Shown here one piece after another: positions 1 through 13,233 of a stretch of DNA of 64,000 bases. The translations under genes and the position numbers were made by a program. Where the stretch lies: assembly GCF_964204865.1 (NCBI RefSeq), contig NC_135252.1, positions 7,151,383 to 7,215,382 of the forward strand, given 5' to 3'. The DNA comes from Styela clava. Taxonomy: Eukaryota > Chordata > Ascidiacea > Stolidobranchia > Styelidae. The notes beneath the pieces were generated by a model. It was given only the letters and a program-made list of their open reading frames with translations. It made no database searches and was not told where the DNA came from. Numbering within the stretch: the first letter of the stretch is position 1; the number at the start of each line of letters is the position of its first letter.

Positions 1-748
1 TCGAAGTGTATTGAACAATGATCTGTGGTCTTTACCATTGATATTTAAGAAAGCCTCTCTGTTCGGAGTGTTGTAAAAATATTATGAATATCGTAAATGT
101 TGTCATCATAACTCGATTTGAAACTCAAGTTTTTTCCAAGTTATCGCAAGATTTTTGTTTTACAACGATACATTCAATAGATATGAAGTCTGTTGAGTGA
201 TAATGGGAGTCAGCTATGCGACCTCTCAAGATATTGGTATCCATTACATCGGGGTTACCATTACATCGTAACAGAAATCTAGTAGCCATTAGGATTTTTA
301 GGTAGAAGATTAAAACGTTATTCATAACGCATACGATACAGCAGACACAATTAAGTAACCACATAATAGTAGACAAATATTTCTTTTCAAAATGTTTTTG
401 AAAAACTTTAGTTATGTAGAAGATCATTTTGACTTACAAGTTTCGTCAGACGTCATGATTCTGTATGTTGTCAGTAACTTTTGGTATTTCGTGGTTTGCC
501 CATAACCTTGCTCAGTGATACCTTGTTATACTCCGTCACCGTGATCTTGTTAGGATCAAATTCTCATAAAAAGACACCATTAATAGGGTTAGTTTGCTCA
601 CTTCTTCCAGTTGGATTCGTTCGAACGCTAAATAACACCCAACTGTGTTATTAACTTTTGAATTTAAAATTTGCAGAATATTATTGGTTTCATCATAAAA
701 TAATCTCATTTTTTTAATATATTATTCTATTTTCTATGTATACCATAG
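1..748. other. STAT intron or upstream sequence, nothing recognised
   Basis: No exon, RNA gene or repeat could be supported here. It precedes the first recognisable STAT exon (749) and is probably intronic, because the STAT coiled-coil and the first part of its DNA-binding domain must lie further left, outside the window. An open frame on the minus strand at 125-427 has no protein-like character. Confidence 0.5.
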
Positions 749-841
749 ACATTATCTTTACCTGTCGTTGTAATTGTACATGGAAATCAAGAAGCAAATG
801 CAGCGGCCAGTATTTTATGGGACAATGCATTCGCAGAACAG
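749..841 (+). other. STAT alternative exon A (His version)
   Basis: The 93-nt exon is in phase 0 at both ends, with acceptor AG at 747-748 and donor GT at 842-843. It encodes 31 residues ending in [10 protein letters not shown] and contains VVVIVHGNQ, the DNA-contacting loop as found in STAT5/6. Only 56 nt separate it from exon B, which is very short for an intron. Confidence 0.85.
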
Positions 842-3800
842 GTGACTCCTATTATCATTTATTTTAACAATTTAACATTATGAATTTTTTTCTGCAGCCG
901 TTGGCCATCTCCCTACCAATAGTAGTAATCGTTAACGTCAGTCAAGAATGCAATGCAAAAGGCACGATTCTGTGGGATAACGCTTTTGCAAAGGAGGTAC
1001 CACCAGTCGCTGTGTGCCTAATCAAATCTAATTGCACACGTCTATAATTTTTTTACCTAATTTACCACAAGTTGTGGTTAGAACTTCTAGTGTAATTTCC
1101 TGTCAGATAAACTCAAGTTGGCATCTTAGTTTTTTCTAATCAAATTATCCTGTTTTACATCATAATCAGCCATTAATAAATGAGGCATAAATTATGTTTC
1201 AGTAACTTCGGTCCATGCATAATTGATAATAATTTTTAACTGTGATAAAAACTATTTAGAGTTAATTTTAGGTTGGCTCAAAATTGGGAGGTATTATTTA
1301 AGCATGTGCCATGTATGGTATCATGTAAATGAACCTTTATTTAATTTATAAATAGAATAAAATGACATAATCTAGTAGTGAGGTGTTGCATGCCTGAATT
1401 TAATTTTGTTTGTTGAGATAATTTGTCCTAATCTAATTATAATTACCACATTTAATTTGTTAATTACCTAATCAGTAGGCGTTTTATGACATAATTTTAC
1501 CTGAACGTGAGGAGAATTGAATAATTATTATTTTGCTGCTATATTTACATTCCAGAAATAGTCTGAATGTTATGTAAAATAATAAGAGTGTGAAATAATT
1601 TTGAGTTCGAATCTTAAATCTAGAAATTTCCGAGATTTCTGATAAATAAGTGATATTGCGCAATTTGGTATTGCTTTTGAGATTAAACAAATAATACACT
1701 GGTATTTTATTTTTGCAATGAATTAGACCCGGAAACATAAAGTAGATTTTTTGGGGTGCCAATTCGAAAATGTTTAGTTGGATATTGTGGTGTAGGAACA
1801 CTTCCAATGTGGAAAGTCCATGCACCTTAAAGAAATAACTGAATATTTATTCCATTGTTGGAGAAACCCATCATTTGCTCAACAAAATTCTATGGTATGA
1901 TATTTCTCATCTTAGTATTGTGATGATCCAAGTTCCATACTTTAAAAATGTACGGTGTTTGTAATATGAGCAAATTTGAGATAAGGTACTAAAAATAAAA
2001 TTTTGGACTTCATTGATTGGGGAAACTCTCTTATGCTAATACCAACTGATACTAGTGTTAAAGCTTCTTTCTTACTGTTGATCTAATTCACATTAATAGG
2101 GTCGAATTCCATTTCAAGTACCGGACAAAGTACCCTGGTGTAAACTTATTGAATCTCTCGATCACAAATGGAAACACGAAACTCGCAGTCCACGTGGTCT
2201 CACTATGCAGGCTAAACAATATCTCGCCTACAAAGTTTTCAGTGAGTACTATTCCATCTTTTTTTTAACAATTCTGAAATTTTATTGTAGTTTTTTTCGC
2301 ACCTCTGCTCCAAATAAAGCTACAGTCAAGTAGTCACTGATATAAGTTAAAAGTTAATTCATTTAATGGTTGTAATCTTACCATTTCACCACCCTAATTT
2401 CAGACAGCCCACGTGGGGTTGTGGGCATGCTGGGTTATTGGTGTTTTGTTATCGAAGTTCTACCTAAGCATACCAGTTGCTTAGCAACCATCAAAAATGG
2501 CCGGATTAAAATAATTTTAATTACTGGTAAAAAATAGAGTAGTTTTTTGTTTTGTAAAGAATTTTTTTAAATGTGGAGATAAAATAACAAAACTGCTTAT
2601 TATTGGCTTATTAATTGAACTACAGTACTTATACAGTATGTGGTGAACGATATTTTTTAATTCTACTATGAAATCAGAAACCAAACAAACCGCTGTCTTA
2701 CAAAATAAACTAGTTGCGCCTTATGTAGGGATAAAAACTCGATCTATGCAATTTATTGACAGTGTGCCTTATGATTCGTCAAATACAGGAATTGTCTCAT
2801 GTACTATCAGGACAACACTTTTACTGTAATCCATTCGATTGATGACCATAATTACTTATCACTTCCTTCAGGCCTTATGTACACTAGCTTTCAAATTATT
2901 TGTTTTGTTCTCGAATAACGGATCCTTCACATAGCAGGTCATTGTTTACACTTGTGGCAGTTATGACATGTCATAAATAACATTGTCACAAAATTTCTGT
3001 ATATTGCCATTATTGTGTGATGTTGCGAATTATAAATCATGAAGTTATTGGAAAAAAGAATAAACAAGGTCGAATTGCACCTCCTTGACGCAGTCCACTC
3101 TGTTTTTTCTGTAAATAATAGATTAGATCAATTCGAGAACTTTGAGTCCAAATTCAAGATAATCAATCAAATGGACATACCGGTTTATTTTTAGCAGTAG
3201 TGTCAACCGCAAATGCCATGTCTACAAGTTGAATAAATAGTTGGATTAGAAGTTTTGGATAGAAAATTTGATATATTGGCATTGAGTTATGGAAAACTTA
3301 TGGAAACTACCTATATATTTATAAATATGAATTCTTCGTAGACATAAACAATCATAACGCAGCCAAATTTTGATATCAGCTTTTGTACTATGTCACACTA
3401 CTACTGTAATTTTAATATTTAATACCGTTTCATTTGTGGCTCTCTTGGTGGGTAGATAATAAATACATTTTAGGAGGTGGATTGATTTCCATGACACATA
3501 CTTTGGAAATCACAGATCTAGATGATTATAATTGAAATGGATACAAAATGACTACCCTACTACTCATTTTTTTATCTGTCTCCTGCCACACATATTCTTT
3601 TATTATCAGAACAAACAGTGATGCCAAACTCAGAGAAACTCATTTCATGGGCTCAATTCAACAGAGAACCATTACCAAAACGTAACTTCACTTTCTGGCA
3701 ATGGTATAACGGTGTCATGGAGTTAACTAAAAGTAAACACCTTCAAGTACATTGGAATGATGGGTGAGGATTACATCGCTGGATTTTTTTTACTTTTTTT

Positions 3801-6800
3801 TGCTGCCATTGTTGCATCCTATTGTGACTAGATTTCTCTGTGTGAGTGACAGGAGTGAATGAATAGGACTCCTTGCACCACAGGATGGATCATGTACCAA
3901 CTGCTGGTTATGGAGCCTCTTAGGAGGTAGACTATCATTTATGGAGCCCCACAATAGATTTATAAAAATAAAAAACGCATTGTTACTTACTGATTAATGT
4001 TCATGACTTGGATGTGTTGCTGTTTTGTATTAAAAAAAATATCCAATATTTTAACAAGTAAACGAATACCTTGGGAGGCTCTAGATTTCCATTACAGAGC
4101 CCTGGGGCTCTGTATGGAGCACTTTGAGAACCTATGGCTTAGGCTATTAATCAATTATTCGAATATTGTATTGATGATAAAAAATATATAAAATCTAAAT
4201 AACGAAATAAAATGAATGAGTGCCAACTAGAGATCGTGGTTTGCCTATTATTAAGAAACAATTTTCTTATCTCAACAACAGCTGAAAATTTTTCAAATCA
4301 CAATTTGCCACCAACAAATTTTTTGATTTATATTTTCAGAGCCATCATTGGTTTCATTGGTAAAGCTGAATCTCAAGAAAAACTTCTTTCTATGCCAAAT
4401 CGTACTTTCCTGCTGCGCTATTCTGATTCTGAAATTGGTGGACTCACCATTGCTTGGGTGGCAGATGAGAACGGTAGCTATACAAAAGTTTCATAAAATA
4501 TTTGTTTATGGCTCTCATTCATTCAGAGTAGAGTTATAAACGAAATTATTATGATAAAAATTTCATTTTTATTTTCTTTTAGTGGAAATTAGTGTTGCCA
4601 ATCTATAACCCCGACTGTGTTCAGATTAGGAGTTCTCAAACTGGGGGCCGCAAGCCTCTGAAGATTTCTAGGGGCACTTGGATGGTACAGGATGACACAA
4701 AAAACAGAACCCAAGTTGTTTCGAAAATAACTTTTGTGCAACGCGTCCCAGATTACTGAAACTTTTGGGTACAATTATACACAAACAGAAGTTTAAGTGT
4801 TGAATAAGTTACTCATGGGTTCTGTTTTTTTTGTTCACCCTATGATTGAGTTTATCTCCATTCCTCTATTTTATGTGGAGCATGACTTACCCATGTGCAT
4901 GTCTAATACCTGTTCTCAAATTTTGAAAATTATGATGCGTAAAATTATTAAAGGATCGTCAATATATCAGCACTTAATTAAATTGTTTTACAATTTGAGG
5001 GTCCTTGAAGATATGACAATTGGAAATGCCTGGTTTACCTCATATGTTCCATATTCATAACAAAAAATCTGTATATATCACTAATCGAACCAGTGGTACA
5101 GTGGTAAATACAACCTTTCCATCACTGTTTTTTTTACTTTTGTGGAATTTGAAATTACCGATTCATTGAAAATGATTCATAGTCTAGCACAGGGCTACTC
5201 AACTATTTTTATAGAAGATCCGCATACAAAACTTCAAAAATATTTGGATTCTGTGTTTCCAGAAATTATATTTCGGCATCCTTAGACACGCACTTCCTCG
5301 ACCGACAAATGATTATTACTAATCAAGATTGTTTATTATGGCGTTTAAGTTCTTTTCATATATATTTAAATCTATAAAAGTGGTTTTATGAAAGGAAACT
5401 TCCAAAGTGGGGCTAATGATCCAAAATAAAAAATCAGACGCGGCCCGAATCGAATACCCGAAAGGTCCGGGTCCGCCATTTGAGTCGCCCTGGTCTAGCA
5501 GATTGGCAATCGTAATTTTTTTTTTTAATTTTTAATCCCAGATAAAAACCTTTGTGGGAAATTTGTTTTTCATGTTAAATGAAATTGGCAGAGCCAACTC
5601 AAATAGTTAGTGAGATCTACTGGAATTCAATTCTCTCAAATACCGTATATATATGCCTAGTGTCTTCCATTTTTTAATCATTTCTGCAGGTGTACCAAAA
5701 GTATGGAACCTACAGCCACAAACATTGAGAGACTATGGCATCAGATCGTTGGCTGATCGTATCAATGATCTCGGGCAACTCATGTATTTATGCAAAGCAG
5801 ATGACACAACAAAAATGAAAGATGAAGTTTTTGGACAATATTATTGCAAAACGGGAGGAAGTTCTTGTGAGTTTTATTACTTTGTGAGATGATTTTAAAC
5901 GATCACTCTGAACAAGGCCACCTAACACAAAGAATTTTGAAGAGATGTTTCCTTTTATGATGTAGAATGAAATAAATATTCAAATCGATTTGTGTTTGAT
6001 TATTTTTCGTATTTTAAATTCTTCATTTTTAGAAATGTTTTAGAATAATTTTATTTGAAAAATCATCAAATAATCAAATTAACCAAATAAAGCCTCATAA
6101 AATTACCAAAAAATCCTTCATTTAATTTCAGGCAGTTGTAAAAAATAAACAACCAATCAAACCACTGTTATCTTAACTTTATAGTATTTACAAACAAATC
6201 CAGACACATTGAATGTATTTAGAATTCTATATGTTCTTTGCTGACATAACTCAATTTTGAATTTATATTTTAATATATCATATGGTATTTTAATTATTGT
6301 ATTTTATGGACCATAAGGCATACTAGGTTATGTGGCGCACTAATATACTACGGTTTTTAAGAAGTTTAAGACTCAGATTTGTATACAAAACAGAAGTACT
6401 GGTACTGGTTTGAGTGTAGACGATAAAGCATAAAGCTCTACCTGATCCATACATTAGGCGCACCGGATTATAAGGCGCACGATCTATTTAAAAGTAAAAA
6501 ATAGGATTTGGAATAAACATAATGGTCTGTAAAATACAGTAATCCAACTATTTTATTTGGAATAGTAGGTTATGGGCAACCGGCTTCCTGCCTCGGTTTA
6601 AACAAAGAAATGAACAGGACTCGAACAAATATCTTTACCTGGTACTCACGTAGTATGTGAACCAAGATGGTGAACCAGATTGGGGTTAGGCCATAATTTC
6701 AGGTACAAATACTTCGAGAGTCACTTGGCTAGTCCTGAACTTGTAAGAGAACTAAAATAAGGAAAAATGGAATAAAATTATGGCCTCACCCTAACCTGGT

Positions 6801-9800
6801 ACACATACTATGTTCAGTTATCGCCATCTTGGTTCACATACTACGGGAGCGCCCTTTAATTTATGCAATCTGAATTCCATTTCATTTGAGATATTGTGAT
6901 TTATTTTGTCATTTTTTTTTATATTTTAGCGGAACAACCAGATGGATATGTCAGAACAGAACTTATGCAACATATTCCAAGCCAACCTCCCATGTGAGTT
7001 GTGAAGATATATTGTTATGCTATTTATGCTAATATAACACAAATTATATACAGTAGTTCTTCCAGATAACAAAATAATAAATACCTCTCTTTGTCTACTC
7101 AGATCTCAAATGAGCCTCTTCAGTGACACGAGTGCCCCAAGTACACCACAAAGTAACTACGATGCCCAACTTATGCATAATTCACCTCCGCCTTCAAATG
7201 CTCATCCTATACCGTTTGATGTGTAAGTAGTTTTATTCATTTTATGTTTGACACTTGATGTGAATGTTGCAGTGCGTAAGTATAACATTATTGAAGATGT
7301 GCATCTACAAATAGGGATGTTTTTTGAATTTTATCTGAGTTGGAATAGAATTTTTATATTTAATTTGGGAAATAGGAAAGCTGGTAAGATGGCAAAATCA
7401 TATGGCAATCAAATTGCCACAGCCTCTCTTCTGGTTAACAGCCAATTGTGTCTTACATCCTTTTTATCAGATTTCATTGTTTCTCATTGTGCTGTTTTTC
7501 TGTTGGAAACTCTGCATCTTCAATGTCTAGAAGTAGATTTGAATAATATTAATAAATACTAATCATATTGGTACTTGGTTAGCATGAGATATTATGTCCT
7601 GGCCCTAATCTGGTACACATACTCCTGAGTAAAACATCACTTGTCATAGCAGTCATATTTATTTTTTTTCTTTATTAAACCATTTGTTCCAATATTAACA
7701 ATCATTTGCCCGCACTAACATCAGGTCTTTTTTGCCATTTTCTGTTTTGCATGAAACGCATTTGCATGTTTCGCTGCCTGGCTACTGCTGCATTCTATCT
7801 TCCTATCAAATACAGTGGATCACCGCCTGTGCCAAGCTGCCTATATTATGACGGGTGAGCTTGCATTCTTCACAGCAATTTTCGCTTCGAAACAAACCTT
7901 CCAAATATGTTAGATTTGTATTTGGGTAGCTATTTAACAGTGATGTCCAAAGTAATAAAACATTCGAATTTTAGAATCCTTGTTTCAAGAGTAATTCGGA
8001 ATATTTCAGTATAAAGCAAATTCCTGAAATTCTAAAAACGTTTTTTACCAGTCATTATATATATTAAACTTTTTGTTCAACTTTGAGTTTAATTTGTTTA
8101 TATCAAGAGATTTAATTTTTGAACATTATTCTAGTTTGGTGTCCAGCAAACTGTAAGCCGTGGCCCAATCATGGACCATCAATCATTTTCTAGTGGGCCT
8201 CCAATAAATTTCAATTATGGCAGTGATACACAAAAAAAGTTCTAGAAATTCAACTTATAAATTTTATATAAATTTTAAATAAATTTTTTTGCCAAATAGT
8301 TTTGTTCATAAATTTAACTATTATACATTTATTTCAAGCTAAACAAATTAAATGTCCTTTAACTAGTTTATTATGTGGTTAAATTTAAAATTTACAACCA
8401 AATTGTTGGGCCTTATGAAACCTTTTCTTTTTTTACCAGTTGGGCCTCACTTAGAAAACTTTTGCCGACCACTGTTCTAGTGCTATTTCCCATAGCCAAC
8501 CCCATCTTCGCTCATAATTTCTTTATTCTTTACATTTTAGTTTCGTCATTTTTGTTTGTTCATTCTATGAATAATAATGATGTATGAATGATTACGTATC
8601 ATTCATGATCATGCATGACAATGATAAAACTGTACACAAGATATCGTGTAATGAAATCAAGATCAATTTATTTCAGCTGCAAATAAAACATAGTGACAAT
8701 GTTTTTCTGTTTTGCTATTGATTCACAGAAGTTGATCAAAGCAAATCTAGAATTGTAAGGGTTCCTTTTATTCACTCCGCCCATATCTGAAAAGTTGTTA
8801 GCACAAGTTTTGTTTTTTTGCATTTGATTTATTTTTTTTATTCTCATTTAACATCATAATATAAATCAGCTTTATTTTGCATAAATGATAATTTAGTTGT
8901 TATAATATTCAGTTTATTCAAAAGAACACTATTCTGTTTGAGTGGAGTAGTAGTGTACTCAACTACTGCTCCTGTCTTTCTGCATTTGACAGCAAAAATC
9001 AAAACAGCTATTTTGAGTGGTTCAATATTGACCATAGGCCGGTTGAGAACATTACAGATATAAATTTGTGAAATTCTATGGCAAGACTACTGAAACATGC
9101 AACAATATTCTGTATTCTAATAGGGATTTTTCGAATTTTGCTCCAACTTTATGCTTCAATGAAAGTGCTAGTGTAGTCGAGTACTCTAAGATTCGGATGT
9201 TCAAATGCGCTATACAAAGGTATATGTAGAAATCCCCAAAACGAGCCATGAGGCCAGTCCGAATACGAGTCAATCACTAAGTTAAGTCTCCCTAACAGTT
9301 AGTCCACGGTATTTCTATTTATTAAATGAGTCTTGAGTAATTCTGAATCTTTGAGAAATGGCAACTCGCGTTTCCCTGACACTGGCATTCAGTAGTACTA
9401 TGATGATCTTGTAATTTCTTCATGGCTTCTTCTGTATTAGTTTTTCTTACAATGCCTTGAATAATCCAGAAATATTTTTTTGTTTGTTTTGTATTCAATT
9501 TTGATGTTAGCATTTAACACCTCTTAAAATTATAGTCAAATGCTCTGTCGTTTTGTTGTTTAAAATTATGCACTGTAAACTTTGTACTTTAAATTTTTTA
9601 AAAACATCAGTACCATCATTAACCCATGTCAGAGCCAGTTCAACATTATAGAAGTAACATGATGATACCTTAGTATACCTTCACCAATAGTTTATTATCA
9701 CTGTTTAGAAATAAACAATTTCATTCCATAATAACATTAGCTATTATTTTTCAGGCAATCTGAAGCTGGAAGCAACAGCAACTTTGCACCGAATGAAGTC

Positions 9801-9893
9801 GGCTCTGGAATGGAATATGACGAAAGTTTAGGAGATCACTTTGATTCTTCATGCAATATTGACGTTAACGAACTATTAAGTCGCCATATGTGA
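749..9893 (+). CDS. STAT: STAT5/6-like transcription factor, 3' part (5' end off window)
   Basis: Latent cytoplasmic factor that is tyrosine-phosphorylated by JAK kinases, dimerises through SH2-phosphotyrosine contacts and binds DNA in the nucleus. I read exons 749-841 (or alternative 898-996), 2100-2241, 3610-3763, 4340-4473, 5690-5866, 6930-6993, 7103-7222 and 9755-9893, all with GT-AG borders. They join in one frame and give about 340 residues. In order they encode the end of the DNA-binding domain (ILWDNAFAE), the linker ([13 protein letters not shown]), the SH2 domain ([17 protein letters not shown], with the phosphate-binding Arg; [11 protein letters not shown]), and the activation tyrosine in [10 protein letters not shown] Ser/Pro-rich activation tail ends in LLSRHM-stop. 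The WDNAF and SDSEIGG motifs are typical of the STAT5/6 branch, and the linker resembles STAT6. The N-domain and coiled coil are outside the window. An extra 39-nt cassette exon may exist at 7816-7854. Confidence 0.93.
898..996 (+). other. STAT alternative exon B (Asn version)
   Basis: The 99-nt exon is in phase 0 at both ends. A strong pyrimidine tract and AG lie at 896-897 and donor GT at 997-998. It encodes 33 residues homologous to exon A and ends in [10 protein letters not shown]. The loop reads IVVIVNVSQ, resembling STAT1/3 rather than STAT5/6. It is open, conserved and correctly bordered, so it looks like a functional alternative rather than a relic. Confidence 0.82.
3900..4136 (-). 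repeat. hAT-type element fragment, same family as 33310-34280
   Basis: The right edge (about 4090-4136) is the reverse complement of the left edge of the 33310-34280 element, including the self-complementary GAGCCCTGGGGCTC core and the terminal GAGAACCTATG. The other end is not clear, so the left border is approximate. It lies in a STAT intron. Confidence 0.6.
5190..5492. mobile_element. hAT-type MITE
   Basis: The ends CAGGGCTACTCAA and TTGAGTCGCCCTG form terminal inverted repeats. They are flanked by the perfect 8-bp duplication GTCTAGCA at 5182-5189 and 5493-5500. It is 303 bp with no coding capacity and lies in a STAT intron. Confidence 0.85.
6293..6543. mobile_element. Tc1/mariner-like MITE (GGCGCAC type)
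   Basis: About 22-bp imperfect inverted ends: ATTATTGTATTTTATGGACC on the left, with the matching ATTACTGTATTTTACAGACC read from the right. The interior carries the 'ATAAGGCGCAC' motif, which I recall from widespread animal MITEs. It lies in a STAT intron. Confidence 0.65.
6643..6853. mobile_element. Fold-back MITE, GCGCTCCCGTAGTATGTG family
   Basis: Inverted ends: GTAGTATGTGAACCAAGATGG on the left (first 20 bases matched) and its complement near 6825-6845 on the right, followed by GGGAGCGCC. Internal pieces such as TTATGGCCT..CCTAACCTGGTACACATACTA are shared with copies at 21733, 40657, 41845 and 61961. A short related fragment sits at about 7585-7627. Confidence 0.7.
7816..7854 (+). other. 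Possible 39-nt cassette exon of STAT activation tail
   Basis: Acceptor ATACAG at 7810-7815 and donor GTGAGC at 7855-7860 enclose 39 nt. Its phase matches the flanking exons 7103-7222 and 9755-9893 exactly. Inclusion would add 13 residues ([13 protein letters not shown]-like) in a Ser/Pro-rich tail without changing frame. Known only from splice signals and phase; no transcript evidence is available. Confidence 0.4.
8136..8473. mobile_element. hAT-type MITE
   Basis: The left end TTGGTGTCCAGCAAACTGTA and right end TTTTGCCGACCACT are imperfect inverted repeats. Near-identical 8-bp duplications flank them: ATTCTAGT at 8128-8135 and GTTCTAGT at 8474-8481. It is 338 bp, in the last STAT intron. Confidence 0.65.
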
Positions 9894-10640
9894 ATGTTTT
9901 CGAGTGCTTGCAGATAGGGATGTCCATGTCCAAATAGTACGTTGTTCTAAAATCTTGCTCCGCAATTGATTGTCTTTGCTCCAAATCGGTAATACTAAAC
10001 TGTGCGTCGTAACGCACTAAATATCTATCCTAAAAAATTGATATTTATGAGCGTGAAAACATGTTCGCATATCCCATTGTCTTTATCATAATATATTTTT
10101 AGGAAATCAAGTTTTCTCTTCAATGGCTTGCGACCTGCGTTACAGAAAGTGAATGCTTCGTAGGTTTGAGAAGTTTGGCATTTGAAAATCTATATTTTAC
10201 CAAAATATTATGATATTTGTTAATTTTTGCATAATGGCAAATTCAGGGAAATACAGTAATTTTAATTCTTGAATTTCTAATTGAATTACGTTTAATTTCT
10301 ACTTACTTTGCAACTGAATTGGAACCAAATTTTTTGGACATCTCTATACTGCTGTTGTCGGGATTGGATCACAAGAATATGATGTCTTTAAATTCTTTCA
10401 ATGCCAAGAGCATCACATAAAACTCTGAACTCTGGATGAAATTTTACATCACTAACACCCTATATGTGAAAAAACCTCATCTTTATCATATAGCAACTAA
10501 GCTAAAATCCAGTAAGTTTAAATAATACAAGTATAAAAGTGTCGTTTCTGTGTGGATTTCATACACAAAAATTATGGAGCACTCTACATATCACAAAAGG
10601 ATCTTGATTGAAGGCTGCAATGAATAAAAAAAATTTTGAA
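9894..10640 (+). other. STAT 3' untranslated region with poly(A) signal
   Basis: AT-rich sequence after the STAT stop codon. A candidate AATAAA signal at 10623-10628 precedes the next repeat (the SINE at 10741). There is no alternative coding frame of note. Confidence 0.5.
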
Positions 10641-10740
10641 TATTTGAATGTTAATCATGTATGTTGTCTCAACTGAAACTGTATTGTACTGAGATATTGC
10701 ATAATTTCTTTGTAACTGCATCCCATTGCTATAAATTTGC

Positions 10741-10990
10741 GGCCACCGTGAATGGCCTAGTAGCTATAATGTTATATACAACTGTGATAGCTTCGTGTGT
10801 TAAAATCTCGGGTTCGAATTCCATGCACATCACCTGACCCAGGGTGTAATAAATTGGGTGAGCAATGCCGAACCGTAAAGATTTAGGCCCTTTTACACTA
10901 TAGTGGGTGCATTTGCAGAGCCGTGTTCAGAGCCAAAGGCGTTTAAATAGTCATATACAAATATGAAATCGAGATGGATGGATTCTCAAG
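10741..10990 (+). mobile_element. tRNA-derived SINE
   Basis: An RNA polymerase III A-box-like TGGCCTAGTAGC at about 10755-10766 is followed by a B-box-like GGTTCGAATTCC at about 10811-10822, then a tRNA-unrelated body. The body segment GGGTGAGCAATGCCGAACC recurs in diverged form at 53937-53980, which shows that this is a repeat family. Confidence 0.6.
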
Positions 10991-13225
10991 CCTTAACTGA
11001 CTGAATGCCATGTCCTAATGCGCTAATTGCAGCTATTACAATTGTATTTATACCATGTTGACTTAAGCCTAATACCATTTACTGAAGATTTTTTTGCTCT
11101 TTCTGTGAATTACATCTTCTCAACCACATGCTTTTGTTTGTACCTGAATGTTATCATCAGCAATGCGACTTTAAATATGTATTCTCAAAGATTGAACTTC
11201 CATTATTTTGCAATTATTGTTTAATTTTTTTTTTTTTCTATTTTTATTATAACTTGTGCCTTGAATTATTATCACCATCCATGACAGTTTCGTTAGCATA
11301 GATTTTTTTCATGGTCGTCTTTGTTAAATAATACACAGCCAAGTTAGGCCCAAATATACATCTAATATGTTCTGATGAGAATTTTTCTGATGTGTACTAT
11401 TATTAATATTAATTTGATTTCTCGATAACTAAACGTATCCACAAGCCAATCTCAAACACCGTGAAAATTTTTCTATTGTATTTTATGAATTTTTGCCTTA
11501 GTTTATTCTTATAATTCAGTAATGGATGAAATATAAATATGTATTCATCTACCTACCTGGAAGGGCACACTACTTAATATACAAAAATATAGACATTCTT
11601 TTTACAGGGTGTACTAAAACTTCAGATAAGCGCTTTTGAGTTAGTATACTGCTTATAATATGATCATCCGAAACAATTAACTTTTTCAGTGCCCTATATA
11701 TGTCTATGTTTATATTTGGTATATTAATTTTAAGAAATGTTCATAATGAAACATTATTTAAGGCAGCTGTTTCCAAACTTCGCAAAATAATGATTTGCTA
11801 AACAATTCTGATTGCGTGACAAAACATCAGTCCATTTAATAAAAAATACTATCTCGAGAAGTTTTGGTCGTTTATTCGCACAAAACAAGCTTATAATTAA
11901 ATGTGCACGAAACATAAAACTTCCTCGTCATTATTTATTTATTCTTAACAAAGTCAAATTTTCTTTTAAATGCATCTTGGTTTATATCACAGAAAGTAAA
12001 TTTATGTGCCATAAGTTTAAAAAAGTTTTTTGAGTCTTTAATTAAACTAACGTCAATAAGGTTAATGGAGGTAGTCCATATTTTTTACCACCTTTTTTTA
12101 TATTTATGATCTAAAATATAATGCAATTTTTGTTTCAAATTGGTGGTTATGTTCCAAATTCAAGCATACCTTTCAAAGTAACCTTGAAAATATATTCACG
12201 TATGTTTTGGTTCTATGTAGCATTATTATCGTAGCAATAATTTCATTACGCTAGAACATTTTTGGAGGAAATTTTTTGGGGATTATTTGTGGTGGTGCAA
12301 TAAAATAAAATTTGTTGGGTAGAAAGAAAAAGTATTCGTACCCTTAGCATTTTGAATTTTGTCTTGCTATTACTATATTATTGTAATCATAATAATTATG
12401 CAAAGAGCATACATGTAGCAAAGCAAATAAATGGCTGAAAATAATGTATGCAAATTTCATGTAAGCACCCCCATGGTACCATTGTGCTAATTAATTGCTT
12501 TTTTCGTTTTTTTTTTTAACTATTTTTTGGAACTTCCAGAATGTGTGAAATTGTCCAAAATGCATAGTCTTCCACAAACTCATTTTAGGATATTATTTCA
12601 AAAATCAAAAATCAACCACTGAAATAGTGACTTCTTCTTCACTGGTGGCTGAAGAGAGAAAAAAAGAATTTATAATCCAATGTGTGAGGCCTCTGTGATC
12701 TGCACAAATGAAATCAATTTACAATGTCTGACATTAATGCAGAATTGCAGAAAAGCTCATGAAATTATCCAAATCAAAGTGCAATAATTATCAGTAATAT
12801 AAACATAATTCTGCCATCGTTGTTCGTAAGTTTGAAAAGGCATTTTCTCTCTTATTTTATTTTATATTTGTCAATTCTTGTGGATGGCATATTAGTGTAC
12901 AGAAGTTTTACAACAACATTCAAAATGGAATCGGACTATTTATGATGAGTAATACCTGTCTAATTAACAAAATATTAAACATTTTTTAAATATCTGGGAG
13001 TTGTATAGGAATGTGTTTATTCCATCAATATTCATCTATAGTGCCTTCTAGGAAAAAAACGCATTAATTCTTCCATGTTTAAAATGTTGATTATTTTTAC
13101 TAATCATCAATCACGGATTACTTTCTATTTTCACAAATACTTTTCTAAACTTGTGTAGCAGAGTAGCGTGATCAGGACACTTTCACACTAGGAAAGACAT
13201 GAAAAAGTTGTGCCCTATTCCCATG
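10991..13225. other. Intergenic, no gene seen
   Basis: AT-rich sequence with only short, non-protein-like open frames on both strands. A single CAGGGTGT-type transposon end sits near 11607, but no partner end was found. Confidence 0.6.
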
Positions 13226-13233
13226 TACTATAC

